Source: Maniola hyperantus (taxonomy: Eukaryota > Arthropoda > Insecta > Lepidoptera > Nymphalidae). Taken from it: a stretch of DNA of 64,000 nucleotides. The stretch covers positions 9,619,554 through 9,683,553 of the forward strand of contig NC_048557.2 of NCBI RefSeq assembly GCF_902806685.2, in the 5' to 3' direction. The notes below the pieces were generated by a model. It was not told the DNA's origin. It worked only from the letters and a program-made list of their open reading frames with translations, and did no database searches. Both the position numbers and the translations under genes were made by a program. Shown here one piece after another: positions 46,551 to 58,333 of the stretch (positions are counted from its first letter, which is position 1; every line of letters begins with the position of its first letter).

Positions 46551-48778
46551 ATGTTTTTGCATACACTTTTCTTGCTGACGATTTTCGATGTAGCTAGAAG
46601 TGATAATCGAGTCATAAAAGACAGCAATAAAATGATGGGTCTAGATACTGTACATGATACGAAAATTGGTAATGTTGATAAAATTGGTAATGTTGATAAA
46701 ATTGGTAATGTTGATAAAATTGATAAAGACACCATCATTACTCGACATATGAATAAATTGAAGATTAAGAAACGCGGGAACAGTAAGTTACCATATTGTG
46801 TACTAGCAACCCGCCACGACTCCGCACGGGTTTTTTCAATTTTATTGAAAGTAAAATATAGCCTATATCACTCAGGAATAATGTGGCTTTCTACTATTTA
46901 AGGAATTTTCGAAATCAGTTTAGTAGTTCCAGAGAATACTTCCTGCAAACAAACTTACAAACTTTACCTCTTTATAATATTGGTATTACCGTTCAGAAGA
47001 ATAAACTAGGTAGTAAAATGAATATCATTTTAAAAATAAGTTTGCCAAATAGCAGCCGGCTATAAATATTGTACCTACATCGACTTAAAATGAGATTTCG
47101 GCTTTGTAGAGCGTTGTCACCATAGATTATCTACTATGTGGTTTGGTCTATGTATGTGACGTTTTGTCGGTCTCAACCCAATGAGTAAACAATAACTATT
47201 ACTAAATAAATAAATGGATTCCTCATATGAGTAAATATTATTTCCTAGGTCATTGGTCTCAACCAGTCTCAACCACAGAGACAACTCTCTACGTAACGTA
47301 ACCGATATCTTTTTCTAAAGGTCGATGTACAATATTTTCTGCCGTCTACTGTATGATAGTAACTACCTGTGTGTGTAGATCATAGTAGTGTATGATTTTT
47401 TTTTAAATACACATACCTATCAAAAAAACAGAAAATCATCATTTTATTAGCTTTTGCGTTCTACCGGCAGTCCCCACTTTTTTTGTTTTAATTGTTAGCC
47501 TCAAAACGCGATCAGGAAAGCCCAGACTGGTCATACAGCTCATTCCCTGAAGAGGTAAAAAAACACGCAGACGACTTCAAACGCAACATGTCGGAGTGTC
47601 TCAAAGAAGTCCAAGCGAGCGACAAGAGGACAGTCAAACGCTTGTCGCCCAACAAGGAGTCGCCGGTACACGGCGAGTGCCTGATTGCGTGTGTGCTGAA
47701 ACGGAACGGCGTTATTGAACATGGGAAAGTGCGAAAAGGTAAGGTTATTGGGTTAAACTGGGTAACTTTAGACGTTACTTGAGAGATCGCTTGGGAAATT
47801 GAACATGAGAAAGTGCGAAAAGGTAAGGTTATTGAGTTAAACTGGGTAACTTCAGATGTGGCTTGAGAATGATCTTTTTTCGGTTGGAAGCTAACTAAAA
47901 GGACGGAAATAATGTTCATAGGTTATTCTCGCCGAAAATGAATAACGAAAGTAGACTGAAAAAGTGCGGCAAATTCCAGATCTATTATGACTAGGTACTT
48001 TTGGAGCTGCCAAACTGATATTTTTTGAATTCACCGCGCTTTTCCAGTATTTAAGCTGTTGGTGTTCCAAATAAAAGAAAAATAAAATAAAATATCTAGT
48101 GGTACCGCTTCACGCTTGTGGCAAACAAAATCCAGCAAACATCGGTAAACCACAGAGTACTTTGTGTACAATGTTTGGCTATGGTTTGGTTTACAGCTAA
48201 TCGGATCGAACGACAAGCATTGGCGAGCATACGAAAACACCCACACGCTTCCCAGTGCTTGTTGTTTGCCGTTTGCCACAAGCATGAAGCGGGGCATTAT
48301 AATATCATATTACGAAGAACTGGAATCTGAATTGCGCATTCGTAATTTACCTGCTATTGAATCTAATACCTATTTATCGCTATCTCACTTCGACTAACAA
48401 ATTATATAGTGAGATATCAGACTGCAGTGGTTTCCGACCTCTCGCTCTTACTCGGCAGTCAACGAGGGATAGCGATAAATAAGTATTTGCTTCAAGTAGG
48501 TATTATGAATTCTATATCCATAGCTGTTTATGTAGATTCATGGCTCTTGAATGGCTCTTTCAAAATGCTATTAATTAATTACAGAAAATTTGCTAACATT
48601 AGTAAGAAAGTTCTATGCAAAGGACGAGAAGTTAATCAAGAAATTGGAAAAGAATTTGGATCGTTGCATCGAAGTCAGTGTTCGAAGCAAGGATGATTGT
48701 GCAATTGCCGCGCGCCTCAACGAATGTACCAACGATCTCATGGCGAATAGCAAACATAAAATGATTCTAAATTATTGA
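46551..48778 (+). CDS. odorant-binding protein with a repeat-bearing N-terminal extension
   Basis: Exons 46551-46782, 47499-47738, 48585-48778; GT-AG junctions and phases agree, giving 221 residues. Signal peptide MFLHTLFLLTIFDVARS. The mature C-terminal 140 residues have the classical six-cysteine OBP pattern: C1-x26-C2-x3-C3-x43-C4-x10-C5-x8-C6 (GECLIAC, DRCIEV, DDCAIAARLNEC). OBPs carry small hydrophobic ligands in sensillar lymph or other secretions. Between signal and OBP domain is an extension of about 70 residues with three KIGNVD repeats and a basic stretch (KLKIKKRG). Classical OBPs are usually about 140 residues, so this is long. AATAAA follows the TGA at once. CATTTCAG before the ATG may be the acceptor of a 5' UTR intron. 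Exons 1-2 have no close homolog known to me. Confidence 0.87.
47085..47352. mobile_element. MITE family B, copy 2
   Basis: GATTTCGGCTTTGTAGAGCG, GACGTTTTGTCGGTCTCAAC and TTTCTGCCGTCTACTGTA match copy 1 at 10932, with extra sequence in the middle. It is in OBP intron 1. Confidence 0.65.
47798..47875 (+). repeat. duplicate of the OBP exon 2 end with its donor
   Basis: It repeats 47714-47791 at an offset of 84 bases with few mismatches, including GTGCGAAAAG|GTAAGG. Use of the second donor would bring an in-frame stop. Confidence 0.8.
48101..48297. mobile_element. MITE in OBP intron 2
   Basis: CCGCTTCACGCTTGTGGCAA and TTGCCACAAGCATGAAGCGG arms. A related fragment is near 49060-49160. Confidence 0.7.
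48371..48482. repeat. short inverted repeat
   Basis: TATTTATCGCTATC and GATAGCGATAAATA, 112 bases end to end. Confidence 0.6.
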
Positions 48779-48784
48779 AATAAA

Positions 48785-49488
48785 ATAAATATGTTTCTAC
48801 ATAATAAAGCTATTTAAAAAATCTTAGATCTGAGGATCTGAGAGAATCTATCTGTCAATGATTAAAATACAAAAGTAGGATTGACCTTTCCCAATACGTC
48901 TGCTTGAAGCAAATAAATACATATTGTGCATGCCACTCCGTGGCAGATTGTAGCTACTGTTCCCATTTAGTATAACATCTATTGTACATCAATCTATGCA
49001 AATAAATACATGAAATGAAATATTATATTATCGCTATCAAGAACTAACAATACCGAACGGATAGAACCACAAGCGTTCCCAAGTGTTGGCAAACATCCTC
49101 AAACCCTTTACACACGCTTGCCTGCGCTTGTTATTTCCTGTATGTCGCAAACATGTGGTGTCGCCATTAAATTTGTTGCTCCTTGGGTCTTTTAGTGTGC
49201 TTTGGGTGGCTTTGGGTTGGTGAAACTGATTGTGTCGTGCGTATCCGGTTCCGGTTACCAGAGTCCAGAGTCGAGCCCACAGACTACAGTGTATGGTATA
49301 GGTCGAGCCTTCGAGCAGACTGCAGAGCAGTAAATGTATTCTGTGCTGCAGAGTCGAGTGATAAAAGCTGGAGTAAATGTATTCTGTGGATAAAAGGGTC
49401 GAGTTCTATATGTTATTGGTCTGTGGTTCCAGACGCCACCAGACGCCACCAGACGCCACCGCCGCTATCAAGGGTAGGTACCATAGGG
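48785..49488. other. intergenic stretch, no gene seen
   Basis: A/T-rich sequence with a repeat fragment near 49060-49160 and three tandem copies of AGACGCCACC at 49431-49460. No supported coding region. Confidence 0.5.
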
Positions 49489-51152
49489 GTGCAACTCTAG
49501 AACATTAAAAAATCGCAAATTGAAAATCGCTTGTGGTGCCATCTAAGCGCGAGCACGGCTAAACAAATAGAGAACAGTTTACAAAAGACGTCAATAGATG
49601 GCGGGCACATTGGTGTAATTTTAATGACATTAATAAATTATAACCAAGTTTTCATCCAGTTTTCATGTTTTCGTGTGCTGTAGTAAATATTTATATTTCT
49701 GTTAAATTTATCTGACCCTGCTTTAATAACAGGACTCTGTAGTCTGTATTTCCTTTCACCACCTCGATAACTATATTCTAAGGATTGATTTAGTGACTCG
49801 ATTCATGCCTGAACGATTGACCACGGCTACGGATTCCGGACTTGTTTTTGCTTTGTGAAATGATTTTTCTGTGAATATATTTGTGCAGAAAAATGCCACG
49901 GAGATCTCGATGTGTGTCTGGATGTGACTAATTCGGTAAGTATAAAATCAGCTTACTCGTAATCTAACTCAAAAGTACTTCAATGAGTCAAACTCTATGC
50001 ACCATTAAGGCACCATTAGTACATTAGGTATTTTATCATGATACTAGGTATATAGTTCCTGCGATTTCGTCCGCTCGAAAAAACTATTTTAGAAATCCCG
50101 TGAGAAGTCTAATTTTCCGGGATAAATGTGGCCTACAAGTTACAACCGTCTGATGCAAGCTATCTCTGTACCAAACAGATGATGACCACCACTTTGTCTA
50201 CGTGGATTTAGGGTTTTTGGGAATCCCATGGGAACTGTTTGAGTTTTCCGTGACAAAAGAAGCCTATGTCCTTACCTGGATGCAAGTTATCTCTGTACTA
50301 ACTTTCATCATAAACGGTTACACAAATTTACTGTAAAAAGCTAGCATACAGACAGGTTGACACACTTTTGCATTTATCATATTGCTATGGATTATTAACT
50401 ACTAATTCTGTAAATTTTTTGTTTTGTAATTAAGTGTACTTACAACATTTGTTTTGAACTTTATTGACTAAGTTATTTTTATATTATAGGTATCAGCTAT
50501 CAACTAATTAAGTACAATAAGTAAGTATAGACTAATGCATATTTTATGTTATTACTTTTTCAGATGTTTGCATGTCTTTCCAAAACCTGGCTACTCCTCT
50601 CTTTGAAACCATTTAAACAATGAAAAGAGATAGTAGGACAACATTTAGAAAGCAAGACTGATAATGAAATAATATATAGTTACGAATTATCAAATTTGCA
50701 ATCACCAGTTTGAAGATCGTTGAAATACACCAGTTGTGGTAGTAATATGAAAGTTATGAAAAGTAAATAACCAAAAATTTTGGATTTGAGCGTTACCTGT
50801 TTCACAATCTCGTGGGTCTTGAATTTGGGTATGTATTTTATGTACCTAGTTACGAATTTATGAAAATAAAATATTTTACAAAACCTTAAAACCTTTTTAT
50901 TTCTATAGTGTTTTATAATAATTTAGTATCTTAAAGAGTCAGTCTTGTAATATATATTTTTAAACATGTTTGAAACAAACGTTAATGGAATTATTGATAT
51001 TTTTTTAAAACATGTTCAAAAATATAAAATATTCTAGTAAAGTACATTTAAATAGCATTTAAATTTTCGCGCTCTCGCACGCCTAGCGCGCTCTTAGTGC
51101 CCTCTAGATGTGAGCACACGCGTAACTTTGAAAAAGAAATCTAGAGTCGCAC
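49489..51152 (+). mobile_element. THAP-bearing (P-like) transposon relic
   Basis: Ends GTGCAACTCTAGA and, reversed, GTGCGACTCTAGA. The ATG at 49893 opens MPRRSRCVSGCD, like the start of a THAP zinc finger, before an in-frame stop; after a possible intron, 50565-50720 holds THAP-like remnants (FETI, then QICNHQFEDR). No RNase H-like transposase core is present. The P-element assignment is inference. Confidence 0.5.
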
Positions 51153-51449
51153 ATCTATCTCTAGTATATAGTAGATAATCTATGGTAGGTACCTACCTAG
51201 TAATATAGTAGATAATCTATGGTACCTACCTACCTATCAATATCATCATAGCCATTTTGTGATATTCGTGTGTTGTGTTCATAGAGTACGATTATGTTTG
51301 ATCACAATTCAGCTTTGATTGCATTCATTGAAATTTGAAGTTGATTTTGCTTGTGTTTCTGTTTTTCTTCTCTCGCCCAAGCCGCTGTCGTACGTAGTGA
51401 TTATATTCTCTTTATCATTTTTCGTTTAGAAAAGAAGTGCATAATTGAA

Positions 51450-52000
51450 GTTTTAGGTTTATTGTTCGTTAAAATGTTTGCAGAGTTCAAGCTTTGCAGC
51501 GCCTAAAAACTGCCTTGGAATTCGGAGGCACCAAGTGCCAACGCAGTCGTTCGCCCTTTGCCCAGGAAAGTGGTCGTCGCAAAAATTTATAATAATGGTT
51601 TCCAACGCAGACAAGGTATTCCTTGCTATAACTCTAGCGGTATCTATCACAAAAAAAAGAGAAAAGAAAGAGGCGATGGTGCAAGGAATGGTATAAAATG
51701 AGATATCGATTCACGCATGAACATTTGCAAAGAACTCTTCAAGCAACTGAGCCAGACGATTATAAAAATTTTCTACGAATGGACAACGATTCTTTTAAAA
51801 CATTGTTGGAGTTGATTCAACCCAATATTGAAAAGCAAGATACCAATATGCGACAAGCTATCCCTGCCAGCCAAAGGCTCTCTATAACTCTAAGGTACGT
51901 AGTCACTGGTATGGACTTGAAAGATTTAAAGTTTGTGTGCTGTCACTCCATACGTAGTCTCTTGATTCATTTAAGAAGTTACTAAAAAGAATAGAAGTGT
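51450..52000 (+). pseudogene. Harbinger transposase exon 1 relic
   Basis: VFLAITLAVSITKKR, then in a second frame RYRFTHEHLQRTL, KNFLRMDNDSFKTLLELI and RLSITLR|GTACGT match the first exon of Harbinger transposases, including the intron position seen at 5637 and 59467. One frameshift lies near 51660. No DDE exon follows, so this is an internally deleted copy. Confidence 0.75.
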
Positions 52001-52289
52001 GTTAAGAACTTAGCCGCAGTATCTGATTCTTCTTCTTCAGTAGTTGGTTCTGGTATATGAATTACAGGCTGTTCATGAGACAGACTTGGCCCCTGCATAG
52101 GTTGAGATGGCACAATTATGAGTATAAAGTATGGTCGAGTGATTCGTTCTTAGTCTGATTTGGTAAGTCATTCATGGTCTTCTCTAATACAAAGAAATAT
52201 TCTTCAAAGGTAGGTTCCTAAGCTGATTTTGAACTTCGTAAAAGATTATCATCTCCATGACACTATGTCGATCATTTCCATAATATTGT

Positions 52290-53640
52290 CTTCTTTTATG
52301 GGACAATGTTTTCTGTTGTTTAATTTGGCAAAATCAAATCCCAATTTTCTCTGCATAATTTCTCGATAACTTCCTTTCAATGCAGTTTCCAAAAATAAAT
52401 ATAGCTTATTTCAAGCGTCAAACACCTGTTGCCAAATGCCAAATGCCTGTTGAAACTAAAATAAATTGTACTAAACTACTGAACCACTACTGCATTGTTC
52501 TAAACCAGAAAAAACCTTGCAGTAGCGGTTCACATAACCACGAGCCTGCTGGTTATAAAATATTTGGTATTTATTGTCTTGACCTGAGGAAATAAATAAT
52601 AGAAGGTTGAAGGTCCAAACTTGAAAAAAAAATGTCATAAATGTGTAGATGTTCAGTTATATTACGATTCGATTAGTCTGGTGAGACAAACACTAGAAAA
52701 TCTCGACAAAAAAATCCATCCATAAGTCAAATTTTCAGATCCAAATTGCGGAGTTCATGTCTTAGCAATGTCTTAAAACCTTGGTCAAAAGCACCAAAGT
52801 TATTGGCAGGTACACTGACTTTGCTTAGATTTAAGATTGAGTTAAACTGAGACAGATTTATGCGAGAGATAATAGCTCTGTCTCGTTTTAACTCTGTCTT
52901 AAGCCTAAGCTAAGTCGAAGTGCGTTCTATAGATCTCAGCCTAAGTCCTTGAGTGGTAAGACAGCATGAACTGTCTCTGAAATATTATTTTTCAGTGCTC
53001 AGATGCTCTCTTGCCATTCAAGTGTACTGATAGTGAACTGAAATAGCAGCAAAGTGTCAGTCATTGCAAATGTCAATTCGTTTTGTGTTATTGCCCGTGA
53101 CCAGTGTTGTTGTTCCACAGATGAGGATTCCTCAATATGGGTTGAGTGTTCAGTGTTGTGACGCTGTGACTACAGTTAATTTGATTAATTTTCGTTCTTG
53201 GTCTAAGTCAAATGCAAAAAGATAAGCCTCAATACACACCATCGTTGACCTTCTTAAGCTGGTAGTAGCATCTGTGTTCTGGAAGTCATAAAAGTTTTTA
53301 ATGTTGATTCATAAACCATGACTATGCTGAGTAATTTTTCTTTCTGGGGTATAATATTTCCGTTGTTTAAATTGGCAAAATCAAATGCCACTAATTGTCT
53401 CAGCATTGGGCTATAATTAATTTTGCTTACGTCGACAATATACTTTCCCATGCATTTTCTTCGGTAAATAAATAAAGTTAAAGACATGTAAAGTAAATAA
53501 ATACAAGATTATGCTACAATACATAGCTGTTAAAATAAATCAACTAAACTAGTGAACCACTACTGCACTGTTCTACACGAGAAACCTTGCAGCAGCGGTT
53601 CACATAACCATAACCTGCTGCTTATGTTGGTGATTGGTCT
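52290..53640 (-). repeat. diverged duplication with weak coding traces
   Basis: 52310-52560 and 53335-53635 share AATTTGGCAAAATCAAAT, GAACCACTACTGCA and AGCGGTTCACATAACCA. On the minus strand both give FDFA(K/N)LNN-type text followed by PIKED/PQKEK. I do not recognise the family. A MITE copy (see 21606) is at 52820-52950. The rest to 54200 shows no gene. Confidence 0.4.
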
Positions 53641-54249
53641 GGTTTGGTCAATTTTTCTTGGCCTTTTAATTCATATATAAAGATATGCCTCAAAGGTTGT
53701 AATATGTTTGGATTAGTAAATCAAACACTTGAGTTCACCATTAGAATATGTATTCACTGAGGAGTGCCAACATGAACTAATTGTCATACACTTTTTGCAA
53801 CCTACCCACTTACATTAACTTTATTCATACAACAAAGTAAGAAGTAGGTATCTACTCTAAACACAAACTTTGATATACATAACATACCTCCCCAACAAGA
53901 ATGATTTTACAATGAACTAAAATAAATTAACTTTTATATCTCATGTTCTTTGCCAGATAAGCCGTGTATATTTTGGTGTACAAGATTGATTTTACATAGC
54001 TATCTTTTGTTTTACTACTTAGTTTAAAATGTAATTATTAATATTAATATTATTATTACAATTTGTATCCAAAATTATTGGAATAATTTGTATCCAGTGA
54101 AAAAAAAACTAGAATTAGTAAGATTACTAATTATGTCAATATTACTTGTACTCAATGTACAATTTTCAAAATAATATTTTCAAAAATAGCTGGGTCTGGA
54201 AATGTTAATTTGGATTTAAAAAGGGATAGGCAATTCTTTTAAATAAATT

Positions 54250-54605
54250 TAAAAATATACGCAGCGATTGTACCCAAAGATGCTGGCAGCATTACCCCTT
54301 TGGATGGCCAAACTAATTCTTTGACCAAGGTAGCTGCCAGCACTCGGGCCCCCGGTTGACTCGATAACGTTATTCAAATTCCTCTATTTGAGGAATTCCC
54401 CTCAAAGAACTTGAGCCCCAGGCTCCACGGCCCCAAGGTCTCCACACCAAAAGGCACGAATATGAAGCTCTCATCGCCTCTTGGCCTGGTCGGCGCTGAT
54501 AGCCGCTGCACCCGCCATAGAGGAGATCGCCTGAATGTGGGATGCAGCTAAAGTGTCTGTTACATCCCAAACAAGCGACTGCCTGCCATCGCTACGCGCC
54601 AAACC
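54250..54605 (-). repeat. retroelement 3' coding fragment
   Basis: The minus strand gives RSDGRQSLVWDVTDTL-like and VPFGVETLGPW-like text with frameshifts, a C-terminal region I have seen in invertebrate reverse transcriptases. The clade is uncertain. Confidence 0.5.
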
Positions 54606-55826
54606 AATAGGTTCCATGCCCGTAGCTCACCTCCGCTGCGAAACCATAACAGCGGAACCGCATTAATTTCGCTGTGTTTTGTCCGTATGTAGGAGAAGCG
54701 GAACTGCCACGGAACTGCCTGTTCTAACGCATAGATTTAACTATATTCTATCTCTTTCCCCGCGCGGTTTCGTCGATAATACTCCGACGCCAGCCACACT
54801 ACCGCGCTCCGGCCGCCATTTTGTTGCGGTGCCGCGTTGTTTTCGCACGTGTTTGTGGAAATCGACAAAAATTAAAAGCGAAACTACATTTATTTCATAA
54901 AATGGACGTCGATTTCACAGAAAAATTAATTCAAGAGGTCAGAAATAGACCTATTCTTTATTTATTAAATCATCCGGATTATAAAAATAATATGAAAAAA
55001 CTGCAGGCATGGAGAGAAATCCAGAGGGAATTAAATGAGGAAGGTATGTAGTCTTTTTATAATAATAATAGACTGTATTTGTAATGTATTTGTTTATTTT
55101 GCTTATAAGATAATATTATGTATTATATGTATAATTATTTATTTGTACTTATTATAGATAATATTATGATAACGTTAAGTTCTCTGCGTTTGTGTAAAAT
55201 ATTGAACGAATTTATCTCTGACCTCAAACGCTGCCGACGATGCTCTCTGTCGGTTGCCAGGTCTATTTTGTGGTAGAAAGGCACCTAGCTGTTCTATTTC
55301 AAAGCTGGAACTGGTATGTACGGCTGACTCTTTCGTCTGTATAAAGTTGTGCAAACAACAAGCTGCTTTTACAATTTTTATTGTGTTTGTCAAATCTGTT
55401 TCGAAAGGTCTTAGGAAAATCCTAAACTTCTGTGCCATTATTCCAAAAGCACATTCCACAACTACACGTGCTCGACTGAGCGCCTGATTAAATCTCTTTT
55501 TATCTCTATCTTGCATAGCCGCTTCTCTTACAAAAGGTCTCATCAAAAACGTTTCCAGCTTAAAGGCACCATCCCCTATTAAAACATAAGGCAAAGGATC
55601 TGTGCCTTGTTGTAATGGTTGGGCATTTGGTACATTAAGTTGACCAGTTCGCAATAGTTGTAAAAAAGGTGTTTTTTCAAATATAGTACTATCAGAATCT
55701 TTTCCAAACGATCCAATGTCAACATATATGAATTTGTAATTAGCGTCTACAACAGCCAATAACACAATAGAAAATTTACTTTTGTAACAGTAAAACATTG
55801 AGCCGCTATCTGGAGGGCATTTAATG

Positions 55827-58333
55827 TAGGGTTGCCATAACAGCTTAAGTAATGACCGGGACAGTGCCTAGTGATCGAAAGTAAAAGAAAAAAAAAACAC
55901 GTTTAGTAAGGTTTTAAATATATTAAAAAAGATTTAAAAAAAAATTACATAAGTACGTAAAATCAATATAGTGCGAAAATCCGAAATCCGAAGAAATCCG
56001 AAAAGTATAATAAAAATTAGTGCACAATGCACTAATTTTTATTATACTTTTCGGATTTCTTGACCTTATTTAGGAGTTCCGGTTCACCCATAACATATTT
56101 GTGGAATTCGGAACATGTCATGTTATAGTTGCACTTGCATTGAATTATGCTTTCAACCGTGTCAACGTGAAGGCGATTGCGTTCATTTGTCCACTGTGCA
56201 GCTACTAAAGAAAATATTCTTTCCACATTGGCGTTATGACCAGGGATGGCGTATAAATATTGGCAAAACAAAATCAAAGTCTGTTTCCTTTCTAAAACAT
56301 CTGTCTCTTGAAAAAAACTTAACCATTTTTGGTGCATGTCTTTTTCATCCCAAGATTCGTTACCTCTTTTTTTTCTACAAAATCTTTAAGGTATGCTATT
56401 TCTTCGAATACACTGTCGCCAATAACTATTCCCTTTTCTTGTAAATAGCTCACTGTCTTTACAACATCCTGCCATTGTGGTGGGGTAGTAAGACTCATCC
56501 ATGAAAATATGTCATATTTTGTCAGTGGACAACTCCACTGTCGTAAATATTCCAAAGCCGTTTTATAATAATTATCAATATCATCGTCAAATAACGTTAT
56601 TAAATTTGAATGCTGGGGATTTTTTACTATTTTATCATATTCGCTTTTGGTTTGAATTCCCAAAAATTTTACTGCTGCACGTTCTGATAGTATTTTTTCA
56701 AGAGAATCTATGAGTTCTTTAACTTCAATTATTGTTATATTTTTTTTTTCTATTTTCTTTATTTGCTTCTCAAATAAAAACGATTGACTATGTAAAAATA
56801 AGAAATAAATTTGTGACAACGGGTGGTTAAAGAAATCGATTATCGCTTTGGGTGGTCTGGTTTCCGACAAAAAAAAATCTCTTAATGGTTCCCACAGTTT
56901 CAAAATACGTTCTATTGCTGGCAATAATGACAACCACCTAGTTCTTGAGTGGGATTGTAAATTTGCATGAATGACATCAGCTGCCTCACAAAAAGATTTA
57001 AGACGTTCATTGCGTACTGTAAATATCGAAAAATATTTGTAAATTTTGAGTACCACTGACTCCACATCAACTGAAAGTACATCTGCAGATGTCGATGCTG
57101 TATTATGTAGGATGTGCGCAGGACACCCAATGCCTTCGATATCTTTCGAGAGCTTAGTTTTAAGTTTAAAATGAACGTTGTTCGTCCCATGCCTATCTCG
57201 TCCTCCAAAATTTGTGTTAGTATTGTCAGCGCTGTACGCGATTAACTTTTCCAATGAAATATTTAAGTTACTCAATGTATTTATACAGAAAGAAACAATA
57301 GTTTCTGATGTTTCGTTTTCCAAAGAATCTAATTTTAGCAATTTCAGTTGCATACCATCGGTTTCCGAGAAATACTGAATGAGAAGGGGAAACAACTTTT
57401 CAGCGTTATGGTTACTTGCATCAGTTAAAATTCCATAAAAAGGAATTTTTTCTAGTTCCTGTTTAGTTTTTAGCACAGAATGTGGTGCCAATACGTTTTT
57501 TATTATTGCTGTAGCTTTGGTTCGTGCAGTTGACTGTTTTGCGGCTATTTTTGAATCAGGATACAGAGTAGCGTTCAATTTAGTGTTGCAGTCCAATGAA
57601 TTAAAAGACTGATGGTGATTAATAACTTTGTAAGCCGTTGTAAGTTCTGCTGCACACACTAAAGTATCTTCTGGTGTGTTTTCTCTCACCATATACGACG
57701 AAATATCTCTTGAAGTAGAAGCTGTCGATATCTTAGATTTATGTCCATTAGACTTAATGTGGTCCTGTATCGACGTCTTACCACTATGGCTCACGGAAAT
57801 AAATAAATTACATACTGTACAGTGCGCTTCGAATTCATTTCTGCCTTTCTTTATAAACGACCATTCTTTTGTATAATTATCTGAGAAATGGCACTTACGT
57901 TTTGGCATTTTAAACTACCTTTCCTCCTATCAGGCGTCGTAGATTCGGTTTGTTGATGTACAACACGACAAATAAATAAGGGACACTGACACAACAAAAC
58001 GCAAGCGACAATGCGTGCTGATGCGCGCCAACTGGCAAGGCGAGGGCGGTGTGGCGAGACGGTCGCCAGGGGTAGGTGCGCGGGTGGCAGGGCTCGCTCA
58101 CGCACACATGTATACGCCCGCGCCGCCGCGCCGTTACGTCGTCGTCGCGTAAACGCATTGTCAGCCAAACCACGCGCGCGAGCGCAGGCGTCGCGGCGCG
58201 GCGAGGTCTGCGTTGACAGTTCATTAATTTGTTTTTGAAATACCGGGACATTTTGTAGGATAACTGGGACGACCGGGACAGAAGTTTTAAACCGGTGACA
58301 TGTCCCGGTGTACCGGGACGAATGGCAACCCTA
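55827..58333 (-). mobile_element. hAT transposon, 2507 bp
   Basis: Ends TAGGGTTGCCAT and ATGGCAACCCTA (perfect 12-bp inverted repeats) with the 8-bp target duplication ATTTAATG at 55819-55826 and 58334-58341. The left part upstream of the transposase ATG (57909-58260) is GC- and CpG-rich and probably holds the promoter. Confidence 0.97.
56032..57908 (-). pseudogene. hAT transposase with BED finger, one frameshift
   Basis: From the ATG at 57908 an N-terminal BED-type zinc finger (HCTVCNLFISVSHSGK, then HIKSNGH) is followed by the hAT catalytic fold (GILTDASNHN, AYSADNTNTNFGG, CPAHILHN, SRTRWLSLLPAIERI). The main frame ends at 56319 with 529 codons; the C-terminal dimerisation part (GHNANVERIFSL) is in another frame ending at 56032. 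The frames meet at an A8 run (T8 at 56367-56374): a one-base change there would join VEKK to GNESWDEKDM. As read, the protein lacks the dimerisation domain. Confidence 0.88.

Noticed and set aside
46599..46740. Simple microsatellite rather than coding repeat
   Set aside because: The 18-base unit keeps the reading frame and lies between a signal peptide and a valid donor, so coding is more likely, although transcript proof is lacking.
47512..47919. 135-codon minus-strand frame over OBP exon 2
   Set aside because: Antisense shadow; the plus-strand frame has OBP cysteines and consistent splice sites.
57910..58251. GC-rich open frames upstream of the hAT transposase
   Set aside because: Arginine-rich frames on both strands come from base composition; more likely promoter or 5' UTR.
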